A stretch of 64,000 nt of DNA from Branchipolynoe longqiensis (taxonomy: Eukaryota; Annelida; Polychaeta; Phyllodocida; Polynoidae), in NCBI GenBank assembly GCA_030323885.1, contig CM059194.1:1303889-1367888 (forward strand), written 5' to 3'. The notes beneath the pieces were generated by a model that was not told where the DNA came from, did not search any database, and saw only the letters and a program-made list of their open reading frames with translations. Shown here piece by piece: positions 46,107-59,300 of the stretch. A program made the translations under genes and the position numbers. How positions within the stretch are numbered: position 1 is the stretch's first letter; the number at the start of each line of letters is the position of its first letter.

Positions 46107-49100
46107 TCCTGTGCGAGTGACACTGGTCTACATCCGGTGGAGGCGAGGAGGCCGCAGGTGGCGCCACCGGTACAGTGTTGGATCTTATGGAGTATAACAA
46201 CGATGATAATAATTCCCTTATGTATCTTTATACTCACATAATTCGTTATGCATCACATATATATATGTATAATATATCATTTCATTTATCCAAACTTTCG
46301 CCACTTTTTCTAATGGGTTCTTCTTCACACCTACTCTTGGTGAGGGTGAATCTTTTTTATCTAGCCTCAACATTTCTCGGTTCGGTAACTGAGTAATAAG
46401 TTAGGTGATATTGTCACCAGGGTGATGCAAACAGAGAAGCTTGCGTATAGTGTCTGGTATTGGGTCAGGGGGTGGCAGGTGTTGGGCTTCCATTATAACT
46501 CGTATACAGGACTGTATACAGCTGTAAGGCCAAAGCAGACTCCGGCTATACTACTTTCCAACTACTCTAGTTCCCGGGTTTGAACCCAGGGTGACTATTG
46601 GCGCTGCATGCACAGCTGCCTGCTGCTGACTGGTAGGACGTCACTCGGACCTCCGGCTCCACCTGGACAGCTACTGCGGGCCTTGTGGGCAAAAGCATAA
46701 ATTGCCGGTAAATGTGTTATGTCCTGTAGGCAAGGCAGCTGGTAAGCGGGCAACTCGTGCACACCCTCAACAAGAAGCTGAAATGGCTGAAAATCAGGTC
46801 AAAGAGGAGGTGCGTGCTATGGGTGCGACGGACGACAGGGAGTCGGAGGACGAGCAAGAATTGCAGAAGAGAGTGGACGCGTTAGAAAAAAAGAGACGGG
46901 TGGCGGAACTGTTGCAGCGTCGAGACGCGTTGGAGGACGAATTGCGGAAAATGGACGTGTCGGCGAAAGAAAGGGGGCGGTGCCGGTCGGGGCATGCACG
47001 CCGGTGCACCCGACGGCGCAGGTCATCCTCTTCAAGTTCAGGCAGCCGCACACCAAGTACTGAAAGACGCCGTCAGCGTAAGTGGACACTCAAACACTAT
47101 CCTCTGGACAGAAAGCAAATTAAGAAATTAAATGCTTATGAACTGATAGAAGCAAATTGTGCGTGGTTTTCTGACACTGGCGGCTATGACGACCCTGAGT
47201 CGTGTCACGCAATGTTAAGTCATATCAGTTACCTTTGCACGAAAGCTAAATTTAACAATTTTAATAATACGGCACATGTGGCGTACGACACGGTGGTGCG
47301 TAAATTGGCTCAGAGGCAAGGTTTCACTGCTTTCGCGTCTGGTAATAGTGACTTGGCTTTGCGGCACTACGCGTTTGAAAATATCAAGGACACTAAAAAA
47401 TCTTCAGTAGACTCGTCGAGGTCGTCTAACGTGTCGTCTAAATTGTTTACGCGGGATGGAAAAAAGCCTTGTTTTGCGCACAACAGTGACTCGGGTTGTG
47501 TGCGTGATGAGAAGACATGTGACTTTGGGCATTGGTGTTCCCGTTGTGGCAGCCGTAGCCATAAGAGGAGTAGCTGCCGTAGAGATTGAAAGTGCAGGAG
47601 GAAATTGCTGAACTGTCATTTGAATGAACTCCATCTTGAATTAAATAATTAATTTGTTCTTGACAATACTATTAATGCTGCAAATTTAAACGAAAAACTT
47701 GGTTATAATTCGCTAGTTATGAACGTGGGGGGGTGTGCTTCCAACACTCTGCTAGACATTGTTTCTGCCGGTATGCCAATTCCTTTGGCGCGTAGTGAGA
47801 CTATAAGTAGGTCAGTTTTTCAAATGCCTGAATGTGTCCCAGTGGTTTCAAATTGGTTACAGGTAATTAATTGTCCATTGGGTTATACGCTGACAGCTGT
47901 TGATAGGCACTTAAATGGGGTTGAGTGCACTATAGTTGTAACTGAGGCTTGCTTTAAAGGTATTTGTGACTGTATACATTATGTTGCTGGTGTGCCGGTG
48001 CAATTTAAACCGTGTCGAGTTTTTGTCGAATCTTTTTTCCGGGGGGATGTTGATCCAGATTGGGAATACATTTTACATGGAACCATATTTGGTTTCAAAA
48101 TAATTAATTATGATTTTTCTTCTAATTATAATAATACTTATTCTGGTGAAGTTAATGTTGACCATCATGCGTTCATTACGCGTAAATTGAAGTCGGAGTT
48201 GGACAAAGGTTATATTTCACGCACTGATAAATTGCCAATGTGTTCTCATAATTTGTTTTGTGTTCCAAAACCAGCTGGTGAAGGATATCGAGTTATAATA
48301 GACTGTAGTAGACCTTACATGCGTTCAGTTAATAATTATGTGTCAGACACATGTTGCAAATTTAAATATAAAAGTGTTGATACTTTAGTTGGGATGTTAG
48401 TTCAGGGAGATTATATATCTGTAATAGATATAAAAGATGCATACAGAGCCTTAACTATACATCCATCTGATAGAGAGAAGCAAGGGTTAGTATGGAAAAT
48501 AGATGGTAAAGATGTATATTTCCTAGATAACCGCCTGTCAATGGGACTGTCATCAAGTCCGTATATATTCAGTAAAGTGTCCGATTTTGTATATCGCTGT
48601 TCAGTTAGAGAGGGTAATCACAGGTTAGTGAATTATCTGGATGATTTTGAAGTTCTCGGGACAGATTATGGAGACTGCGTTAGGCAGCAGCTTTGTTTGA
48701 TTGCTATATTGCGTAGATTAGGTTTTTATGTGAGTTTTCCTAAGCTAATAAATCCTGCTACCAATGTTAGATATTTAGGTATTGAAATAGATACAATTAC
48801 TTTGAAACTTAAGCTTCCTGCAGACAAGGTGTTGAAACTGAAGGAGCATCTTCGAATTTTTGAGAACAGGAAGAAGGCTACGCGAAAGGAGTCAGAGCGT
48901 CTTGGTGGGCGGCTTTCGCATTGTGCTGTAGTGGTGAAAGGGGGGCGCTCCTTTTTTGCTCGAATTCATGGTGCGGTTAGAACTTTAAGGCATCCGTATC
49001 ATAAATATAGAATTAATAATGCATTTCGTGAAGAGATAACCTGGTGGTTGAATTTTGTAGACAAATTTAATGGTGAGAAATGGATGCTACATAGTCAAAC

Positions 49101-52100
49101 AGAAAATTTTGATGTATACACTGATGCTTCTTTGCATGGTTATGGTGCACTCCACAAGATGGATTGGTGTGTGGGTTTTTTTAATAGCAATGAACTTGTT
49201 AATAAATTGTCGCACCATCAGGTATATTCCCCACATGACATTGCTCATGAAAATATTAATGTTAAAGAAATGTGGGCAGTTGTTGCTGCTGTAGACCGCT
49301 GGGCTCTCCATTGGCAAGATAGGAATATAATTTTTGTCACAGACAATAATACAGTCAGGTCGGCCTTGGTGAAGGGTACTTCAAAAAACCCTATTATATT
49401 ATTGTGGTTGAAGTGAATATTTTGGATATCTGTTTGCTATAATTTTAACATTTCTTCGGTGCATGTGAGCACACATGATAATGTTATTTGTGACAGTTTA
49501 AGCAGGTGGGATACGCCACGTCAAATTCAAAGAATTCGTGAGGTTGATAGGATTGAAGGTTTATGCTGTGCGCATTTGTTTGATGTTTAACTCGTGTTAA
49601 CGCTTCATGTTTTAGATCTGCTGGCGTTACAGAAGGAAGCTAGATCGATCGCCGCGCATTACTACGCGCCAAACAGTCTGGTCACGCGTTCGGTACAAAT
49701 GAAAAAGTACTTTAAATTTATTGAGGAGTTTGGAGGGTTGTTGGCTCCAGTGCCTTGTTCCCCAACTCAGGTGTCGTTATATATAGCTTGGTTGTCACAT
49801 TCATTGACCTATAGCTCAATTACTAACTATTTATCTGCGTTGAATTTTTTCTTGAGATCAGAAAATGCTGTTCCGATAGATTATAAAAATCATACAATTA
49901 AAACCACGCTTGGAGGTGTTAAACGTCTTCTGGGATGTCAAGTACACTCTGCAAATCCGTTGTTACCTAGGGATTTGTTGGTTATGTTTAGTTTTCTTTC
50001 TCAGTCAATTGGACATATTGCCACAAGGGCTGCAATTTTGACAGGGTTCCGTGGTTTGCTTCGGAAGTGTCAGCTAACGCTTTCAGACTCGGTCTTGTTA
50101 CGGTCAGACTTTCAGTTTTTCTCCTGGGGTATGTTAGTTTCAGTGAGAAAGTCGAAAACTATTAATTCCTATAGCGGTGATGAAAAATTCCTATAGCGGT
50201 GATGAAAAATTCGGAATTGTGTGCTGTGCATTGGACAAAATTGCACTTTGCGCAAGTCCCTAAGTCCGCTGACGCACCGGCGTTTCAGGTGCCTTCTCCT
50301 GCTGGGGGGTTCATGCCTTTAACTTATTCTGTTCTCAAGGCTACAATTAAATATTGATGTGCCTTGTCAGGTCTAGACCCTCATGATTATTCCTGTCACT
50401 CGTTGAGGAGGGGAGGATGCACCTTTTTGCGCATGCAGGGGGCATCAATTGAGGAACTTAAGACTCGTGGATAATTGGCGTTCAGAGTGCGTATACAAAT
50501 ATATTGCCTTGCCGTTAGCAGACCGCATTTTGAATGACATGCGTGCAGCTAATGCGATTGATGGCTGTGCGGTACTGGATGGTTAGTCGTCCTACGCACT
50601 TCTTTGCTTTTCTTTCCTTTTCTTTTTCTTTTTTTTCTTTTTCTTTCTTCTTGGCTGGGTTGGGCGTGCGCCCGTGGCATTGTCCAGCCAGATGTCAGTT
50701 GATGGTCAGTATGACCCACTACATTGATTTGCTAATTGTTATTGAACTGAAATTCAAGTTACTGTTATGATTGAAGGTTATGCATTAATTGCCCTTCCTA
50801 CGGTTGTCACCATTTCTTGCTATGCAATGAATAAACTGATGTCGCCCTTATCATCTTAAGCCTCTGTTTCTTACACACGATGGATGTGAATTGTGGGGTC
50901 TGTATGGGGCTCGGAAAGTCTTGACAAGTCTTCAACTTCATTTGCCCCATTTCAAGGCCTTGAAGAGCCTTGAATTTAACCTTTTTTCTTTAATTAGTCT
51001 TGAAAAGCCTTGAATCCCATTAAACTGTTCCCACCGATCTAAATTAGTCTGAAATCGCCATTCACCATTGTTTTTTCCCTGAAATCCAAATGAAAATAGT
51101 CTTGGAATTCCTATCAAAAACAGCCTTGAAAAAGCCTTGAAATAACCTTGAATTCCATATCTTCACACGTGTATGGATCCTGGAATTGGTTCTGAAAAGA
51201 TGTGGAAATTCTCGCATCTGCTTAGCGCTGCCAGGAAATCATGGAAAAATGCCGGAAGTCAGGTTTCATCCAGTAGTCCGTACTCTCCTAGCAATATCCT
51301 AGCTAGCTCCATTACATTGATCAGTCAGTACAGACTATCCTTGGAGAGAACTACTGTCCTAGTTATGCCCATGTTACTTCCCCCCTTCTGTTTGTTTTGT
51401 TAGTTTGTTGTTTTACGTCCTAGCAACATCTAAGGTCATGTCAGGACGGGTACCGACTTGTGACAGTGCGCACTGATGGTGACTTTATAGTGCTGCCCCA
51501 CTGGGAAATCAGGCTGCCGATATCTGTTAGTTCTCCCAGGATGATGTTTGTGCTGTAATTCACATTATATTGAAGAATGTAAGGCAGTAATTAATTACCA
51601 GGATAAGGTAGATCTATATTAGGATTGGAGCAACATTCTGTTTTCAGTCTTTTTGGTTATTTACAGATAGCTCACACTGGATGCAATGACCGAATCGCTA
51701 GAATGCAGGCTTCTCATGCGGAAGGTCGGGAGTTTGTCTCCCAGCCGAGTCAAACCAATGACTTATAAATATGATACTTGTCGCGACCTAGCCTGGCAGT
51801 AGGCATTAATTGGATAGGACAAGGACTGGTTAGCACAGTATCAGGATAATGTGACTGTGTGGGATATCGAGTCATGGTGTCTGTGGCCTGGTCTCCCAGT
51901 GGGTCAGCACTATAAAGGTGCCATGGGTGCACACTGTCACAAGTCGGTACTCATCCTGATATGACCTTAGATGTTGCCAGGACGTAAAAACTCAAACAAC
52001 CAACCAACTAACCCAGTGGTGCAGCACTATAAAGTCACCATGAGTGCACTGTCACAATTTAATATCCTTCCTGATATGACCTTAGATGTTGTTAGGATGT

Positions 52101-55100
52101 AAAACAACAAAAACAGATACGTCGCCATAATTTTCTGCTTACAAAAAAAAACAAAAAATTCTTTTTTTTTGGCAGAGACCACTTTCACCCCAAGCAGTCA
52201 GTAAATCAATCGATCAATCAATCAATCAATCAATCTTGCAGGTCTTGTTCCGAGTGGCCGGCACAGCTACATGACTAGTGACACAAACATGCATCATCAG
52301 CATCTGCTTCACAACCAGATGTCGCTGAGCGAGGATGCACCATTTACCTGGCAGCGGTGTTTCTTCTCCTACAGCCAGGTTAGACATCTTCCGCAGAAAC
52401 GCTTGAGTTCAGTTGAGTTTTATTTAACCACAAATGCGCAATACCATCAGTGTATGGCTTCCCCAAGGGGCGATCTTCCACCCAAGCGACCAATGTTACA
52501 TTAAATTAAAGTTCACACTTATGCAAAATACATTGTTGCAACAAATCTGCGATTGAAATCTCTACCTAGAATCAGATATGAAGAGTTTAGATGCAAATCC
52601 CCGTAAACACCAAACCAAAAATTTTGTTTAGATAACAGATTTTTACCTGAAAATAATTTTAATTCTCACTAATTCCACTTTTCTTATGATCACATGATTA
52701 TGGAGCTATGGATAACAAAGTAGGAATGTAAAAAATATGTTTTTGATGGTTGAATTCCAATGCTTTTCCCCATTTTTGGATTGGCGTTTATGTGGTTTTG
52801 CGCGTGAACTCTTCATATGTCCCTGTATGACATGTATACATATATACGTAAGCATTTCACACGCATGTATTATACATATCGACACAGGACAAATGATGCC
52901 AAAGTTACGTAATAGTGGTGCCACTCCCACCGTAGACTCTGTACTTTAAACTCACTTTTGTTGTTCAAATGTTTTTATTCCTCTGAATAACATGTTGTCA
53001 GTGCTGATGCACCGGTCTTCCAGCCCTAATATTAGACAATTTCCACTACACTCTAAACAAAGCTACAACAACATAGTTAGACGATTCCTGCTCTAAGCTC
53101 AATATTTCCAATACTAATCACCTCCACCCTCTCCCCATTCTTATTGAATCTTGATGACATTTTTGTTGTAATTTTTTTTCCATACCTTTGTAATTTTTGT
53201 TTTTCCAGGGGAAAAGCTTGGGTGATGACTGCGTGGTGATCAATTCGTTTGTGGAGGATGGCACGGAGTTGAAGAGTGGTTGCGTGGTTACACACAGCCA
53301 CCTCACCCCCAACATCCGCCTCGGCCGAAACAACATCATCTCTGGCATTCAACCCATGGACTATACGGTAAGCTTAGAACAAGACAAGGCGGGATGTCCG
53401 TCTTCCGTTTTGGTAGGTTGTGGAATTCGAACCCATGGGTTCAAACCCTGGTTGAGTCAAACCAATGAGTTAAAAATTGATACGTGTCGCTTCCTAGCCA
53501 GGTGCTCTGCATTATTAGGATATGGCAAGGACTGGTTGGTTCAGTGTCAGGATAATGTGACTGAGTGGTATATCTGGTCATGGTGCCGGGGGCCTGATTT
53601 CCCAATGGGGCAGGACTATCAAGTCGCCATGAGTGCGCACTGTCTCAGGTCAGTACCCGCCCTGATATGACCTTAGATGTTGCCAGGACATAAGACTCCA
53701 ACAACCAACCAACTATTTTACATTAAAGTTAATCAGAAGTTAGGGGGGCATGATTAGCTAGTTCTATGGGAATACTTATTGATTTCCTCTGGTGAAATGA
53801 ATAGATTCATATATATTGGTTCCTGCCTTCATGTAAACTTGTCCTAGAATACATGCATCTCGTTTTTGCACACAGAACCATTGTGAGTGTGAGTTAGAAG
53901 ACGACATCTTCCTTCAGTCGTGCACTATTCGACTGCCCACTAACGACGGTTGGACAACACACAGGGTTTTAGTAATACTTGGCATCCAGGACTTTGTCAC
54001 GGTAAGTACATTAACTATCGCCTCCTCTACTCTTCTACTGTCCTCATATGAACTTACATGTTGACAGGACATAAAACTCCAACAACCAACCAACCATGGT
54101 CAGTACAGGCAATAGTATAGAAAGGCAGAGTAAAGAGTGTGCAGAAGGAACCAGAAGGAGCTTGCTTGTTTTATTATTATATAGGCTGTAGAATCCAAGA
54201 TGGCTGTCACACCTGATCAGCTCCTCCAATCAGCAATAGGCATTCACCAATCAACCAATGAACATCCAACCTGCCTGTATCCAAGCCTTGGTCCTACAGT
54301 GCCCTGTTGTGTCTGGGTGTGCAGTGATCCGTAAATAACAGTTGGGGGGGTGGGAGGGGGTATGTGAGCAGAGCTCCTAAGGCTCTGTCACACTAAAAGT
54401 AGTGCCCCTCTCACACTATCTATAACTACATAATGTTTATATCAACTCAGTAAAGGATCACCAGCACCACATAATACCTTAATGCCTCTGGCTCTATATA
54501 CCATATACCGTTTTACATATAACAATTGTAATCACTATAGACTAGTTCACACATCCACCAATGTCTAAATATCGGGAAATTTTACATTAGGTTTCCTGTG
54601 CGGAAGGTCGAATCAAATCAATTACTTAAAAAATGAATACTTGTCACTACCTAGCCTGGCACTTGTCATTACTAGGATAGGACAAGGACTGGTTAGCTCA
54701 GTATTAGGAAAATGTGATTGAGTGGGAAATCAGATCATAATGCCAGTGGCTTGGTCTCCCAGTGTGACAGCACTATAAAGCCACGATGAGTGCACACTGT
54801 CACTAGTCGGTACCCGTCCTGATATGTCAAGAAAACAAAGAAGCAAACAAACTAACAAACCTCAATGTTGAATCACTCAGGGCTCGCACAATCTTGAAAA
54901 GGCCTTGAATTTGAAGGTGTCTCTTGAAAAGGCCCTAATTTTTAAAATACCTTGAAAAGGTCTTGAAAATTGACCAAATATGCCAAAAAAACCTTCAATT
55001 TTTAGATTGATTGAAGTCAGATTCGAAAGCAGCTGCAATTTCATTTGTTTTCGTTACCAGGTGCATCAAAGAAACATTGACCAATGACAGAATCGTGATA

Positions 55101-56292
55101 CGTCAATTCTGGGCATTGGTATCATATATTCTGGTTTGCATCGTCATAGCTACTATACTTCTTTTGCTTTATATAAATAGCATACAGAAACCTTGTGTAG
55201 TGAAGCCGTAAAGAGTTAACATGTATATAATGACTATAATGTAATATTTTGTCGGCCTTTAAAGATGAATTTCTTACCTGAAAAGGCCCTAGAAAGGCCT
55301 TACATTTGATTGCTGAATACCTGGATGAATCCTGTACTTACTTTTAGGTGGAAAAACTTGATTACATTTATCTTTTTCTCCTTTAAAAAAATAGAAAACA
55401 ATAATGGACGGTGGGACATTTTGTAACGCACCCTGGAAGGAGTTCTTGGACAAAAGAGGCCTTAAGGCTGAGGATATTTGGTCCTCTGATGTGGTAAGAG
55501 ACAACATTGTTGTCACTAAGTGCTGTTTACATGTTTCTATGCTTTATAGTTATATATTATCCCATTGCAAGCTCCACCTGCATTAATGCATCCCCCAGGG
55601 TCTGTAAAGGGCCTGGAAAGTCTTGACAAGTCTTGAACTTCATTTGCCCCATTTCAGGGCCTTGAACTTACCCTATTTTGGCTAATTAGTTTTGAAAAGC
55701 CTTGAATTTGACCTATTTTGGCTAATTAGTCTTGGAAAGCCTTGAAATTGATCTATTTTGGGTAATTAGTTTTGAAAAGCCTTGAATTCTATTAAACTGT
55801 CCCCACTGATCTCATTTAGTCCAAAATCGCCATTGTTTATTTTTCCTGAAATCCAAAGGAAAATAGTCTTGAATTCCTATCAAAAACAGCCTTGTAAAGC
55901 CTTGAAATAGCCTTGAATTGCATGTCTTCACATGACCATATGTTTGACGTCCAATAGCCGATGATGAAAATCAATGTGTTCTAGAGGCATCGTTAAATAT
56001 AAACAGCTTTACTTTGGGCTCGTGATTCAATTGTGTAATGTTTGCTGTGTCTGTTCAACAGCCGACATCCGAGCGTTGCCTGCAGAACGCCCGCTTGTTT
56101 CCCATAGCACACATCACAAAGGTAGTGACAGTCAATGACATCCTCTGGTTCCAGAAGAGCTCCGTTATCAAATCGGATCAGTGAGTAGATAGCATTCTCT
56201 TTACGCTATGTTTGTTTGTTGTTGTTTTACGTCCTAGCAACATCTAAGGTACTATCAGGACGGCTTTACTCTACGTGTTGTGTGTGTGTATA

Positions 56293-56370
<78 letters not shown>

Positions 56371-59300
56371 TAATGTAAAATATAAGCATTATGTGGATAT
56401 AAATTGGTGACTAGTCATCTGCTTTTGTCATTGTGTATCACCGTTTTGCAGCTAGACGAATTTATATATATATATATGTAAGCAAGAGGAGGCAATGAAC
56501 ATATAATGAATAAGGGCGATATCAGTTTATTAACAATTGCACAAAGTACAGTAATAATATGATAATCAATTAGCATTGTAGTATGCGATATCAACGATGA
56601 ACAATTGACATCGAGTAAATTGTCTCACAAACAATATTATTAACAATAAATAATCAACATGAGAATGATATCTGGCTGGGCCAACTGCCCTACCGATAAA
56701 AAAAAAAACTGCTTAGTAGTTATGTTGAGCGCTGCTGGAGACTGAATGACAAGTCCAGTGCAGCGGGGCATAAAGTGGCAGTCTGCGAATGCAGCCCTGC
56801 GACCCCCCCTGGGATCGAACCCGGAAACCACAGTGGTGTTACCAGAATAGAAGTAGCATAGCTGGACTTCTCCTTGCCTTCCAGCTGCATACAGGCCTGT
56901 ATACGAGTTGTAAGCAAGAGGAGGTGACAAACATATAATGAATAAGCGTGATATCAGTTTATTAACAATTGCACAAAGGACAGTAATAATATGATAATCA
57001 ATTAGCATTGTAGTATGCGATATCAGCGATGAACATTTGGCATCCAGTAAATTGTCTCACAAACAATATTATTAATAACAATCAATGATCAACGTGAGAA
57101 TGTTATCTGGCAGGGCCAACTACTAAGGGCGAAGGCCCGAACCCAGCCAAAGAAGAGGAGAAAGAGAAAAAAAGAAAGAAAAAAAGAAACCAACGCCCAG
57201 GCAACTGTGCGAAGGTATTGTAGTAGAATGATTGAATTAGGTTAGGCAATCATCAATTGCGGTCGCTGCACACATGTCATTAAGTATTCGTTCGAAAATT
57301 GGTAAGGTAATTTACCGAGGCGGAGTCATGAGGTGAATAGTGGTTAATTATCTTTTAATTCAGAAAGAGGTTAGAATTCAATCACTATGTACATGTCTAG
57401 ATGGGTCAGGTCCAATGTTAGTGTCCTGATTCACAGTTCAGAAGAGGGCAGGACCCGACCCCTCAACCCCACCGGCTAGCCACTTAATCAGCGGTGTGGG
57501 TGGGTGGGACAAAGTTAGGTTCTTCTCTGACCGGACCTGAGGGAGTTGTGACTTGAGATCCACTGGGAGGGACCCCGTGATCAATTTGGCGGGAAATTCG
57601 AAACGGTCAGGTCAGGTAGAATGCCGCTAGGGGCAGCGGTGGAGTTAATCCAGCTAATCCAGTATATAGTGTGAAAGGAGGGCCCCGGGTCGTTGGGAAC
57701 TCGGGCCGGGGCACGCCACTTCTGGGGATTAAGTACGGGCCGAGGAAGGTCTCCACCCCATAAATTACCCATGTTACTTATAACATGCACAATGTATTTA
57801 TACACACAGTCTGAACACCAATCACCACATGTTTTGATTTCCTCTATAGTTGCCCCCTGCATGTGCAGGAACGTACAGCCGCCCCTTCTAAGTGAGTGGC
57901 ATGAATAATCATCTGGGTTTAAACCTACAGCAGCGCATAAGTATTTAATAGTTCATTGTAATACCTGATAGGTTAGGGGCATATGTCCGCCAGCAGGAGA
58001 CGGGACTTGAAAGGCTGGTGCGTCGTAAGACATTGGTGTTTGGGGGAAGTGTAATTTCATCCAGTGGACAGCACACAGTGCTTTGTTTTGTATTATGGCT
58101 AATGGAATCAGTAGCTTCGTCTCGTCGAATTGAATTGTTTTGGACTTTCTGATTAATATTAGCATACCCCAGGAAAAGAATTGGAAGCCGGAACGTTGTA
58201 AGACTGAGTCCAATTGAGTTAATTGACACTTACATAGTAAGGCTCTGAAGCCTTTTAATATAGCGGCTTTAGTTGCAATGTGTCCTGGGGAGTCTGATAG
58301 AAATGTGAACATAGTTAATAAATTACGAGGTAATAATGGTTGAACAGTTCGTACCGCACACCCGAGAATACGTTTGACCCCATCAAGGGTAGTTTTCAAT
58401 GTATGGTTACTGTAATCCCTGCCATCAGATAACAATGGCAGGTGCATTTTCAGATTTTAAAAAGAAATTTAAAGGAGACAAGTAATTCGTTATAGAACTA
58501 TATTTTAAAGAATGAGATAACCATGCTATGTATATAGCGACTTGAGTTGCAGGACAAGGAGTAGGAGTTAGCAGACCTTGAAATTCATCTATGAATTTAA
58601 AATATTTACGTATCTGCATTGAGTGAGTGGCAAGACTGTTTGGCACGTAATACTGTGAGGCGATAGCCTTAGCCTCAATTTGAAGGGCAGCAATACCTAG
58701 AATATAAAACGTCTCGTAACGCACTAGTATTTGAATACACGAGAACAGCATAAAAAGTAATTTTTATCAGCATTTGTAATTGTTCTCAGCTAGTGAGGGC
58801 TTTCCCATCTGCTGAGACTGTCGCATATAACATTATAATCTGTTCTTATATGAATAGCTGATATATTGAAATTGTATCTTACTGAGACCCGGGACCAGAC
58901 GAGATGGCCGAATGAGTTAGAGCGTCCGTCTCCCATGTTGGTAGATCGGGGGGTCGTGGGTTCGAACCCTGGTCGAGTCAAACCTGGCGCTCGGCATTAT
59001 TAGGATAGGGCAAGGACTGGTTGGCTCAGTGTCGGGGTAATGTGACTGAGTGGGATATCAGGTCATGATGCTGGTGGCCTGGTTTCCCAGTGGGGCAGAA
59101 CTATAAAGTCGCCATGAGTGTGCATTGTCACAAGTCGGTACTCGTCCTGATATGACCTTATATGTTGCCAGGACGTAAAACTCCAACAACCAACCAACCA
59201 GAAATCTTACGATTAGGAAATTGAGGATCAGTGGCTCACCCTCCATCACCCTAATTAAATTGGTTTGCTTAGTGTCAGGATAATGTGATTGAGTGGGATG

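Larger units (their letters stand above)
46495..50876 (+). mobile_element. Ngaro/PAT-like YR retrotransposon, plus strand
   Basis: Left A-type repeat begins actcgtatacaggactgtat (46,497), matching the A2 repeat of the minus-strand element at 56,692-56,909. Then gag-like ORF, RT-RNase H, tyrosine recombinase and one B-type repeat (about 50,640-50,876, ending aataaactgatgtcgccctt...ttcttacac). A2 and B2 are missing, as expected if B1 and B2 recombined. Lies in the intron between exons g and h. Confidence 0.85.
56477..58890 (-). mobile_element. Ngaro/PAT-like YR retrotransposon, minus strand, 5'-truncated
   Basis: Read right to left: last RNase H residues ([20 protein letters not shown] at about 58,870-58,790), tyrosine recombinase, untranslated region, then B1 (57,120-56,910), A2 (56,909-56,692) and B2 (56,691-56,477). 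B1 and B2 are near-identical (gtaagcaagaggagg ... gagaatg.tatctgg). RT and gag are absent; the break coincides with a SINE-1 head at 58,894. Same broad family as 46,495-50,876. Confidence 0.88.

Noticed and set aside
47719..49416. Exogenous virus or endogenous retrovirus pol
   Set aside because: The downstream enzyme is a tyrosine recombinase, not a DDE integrase, and split direct repeats replace LTRs. This is a YR retrotransposon.
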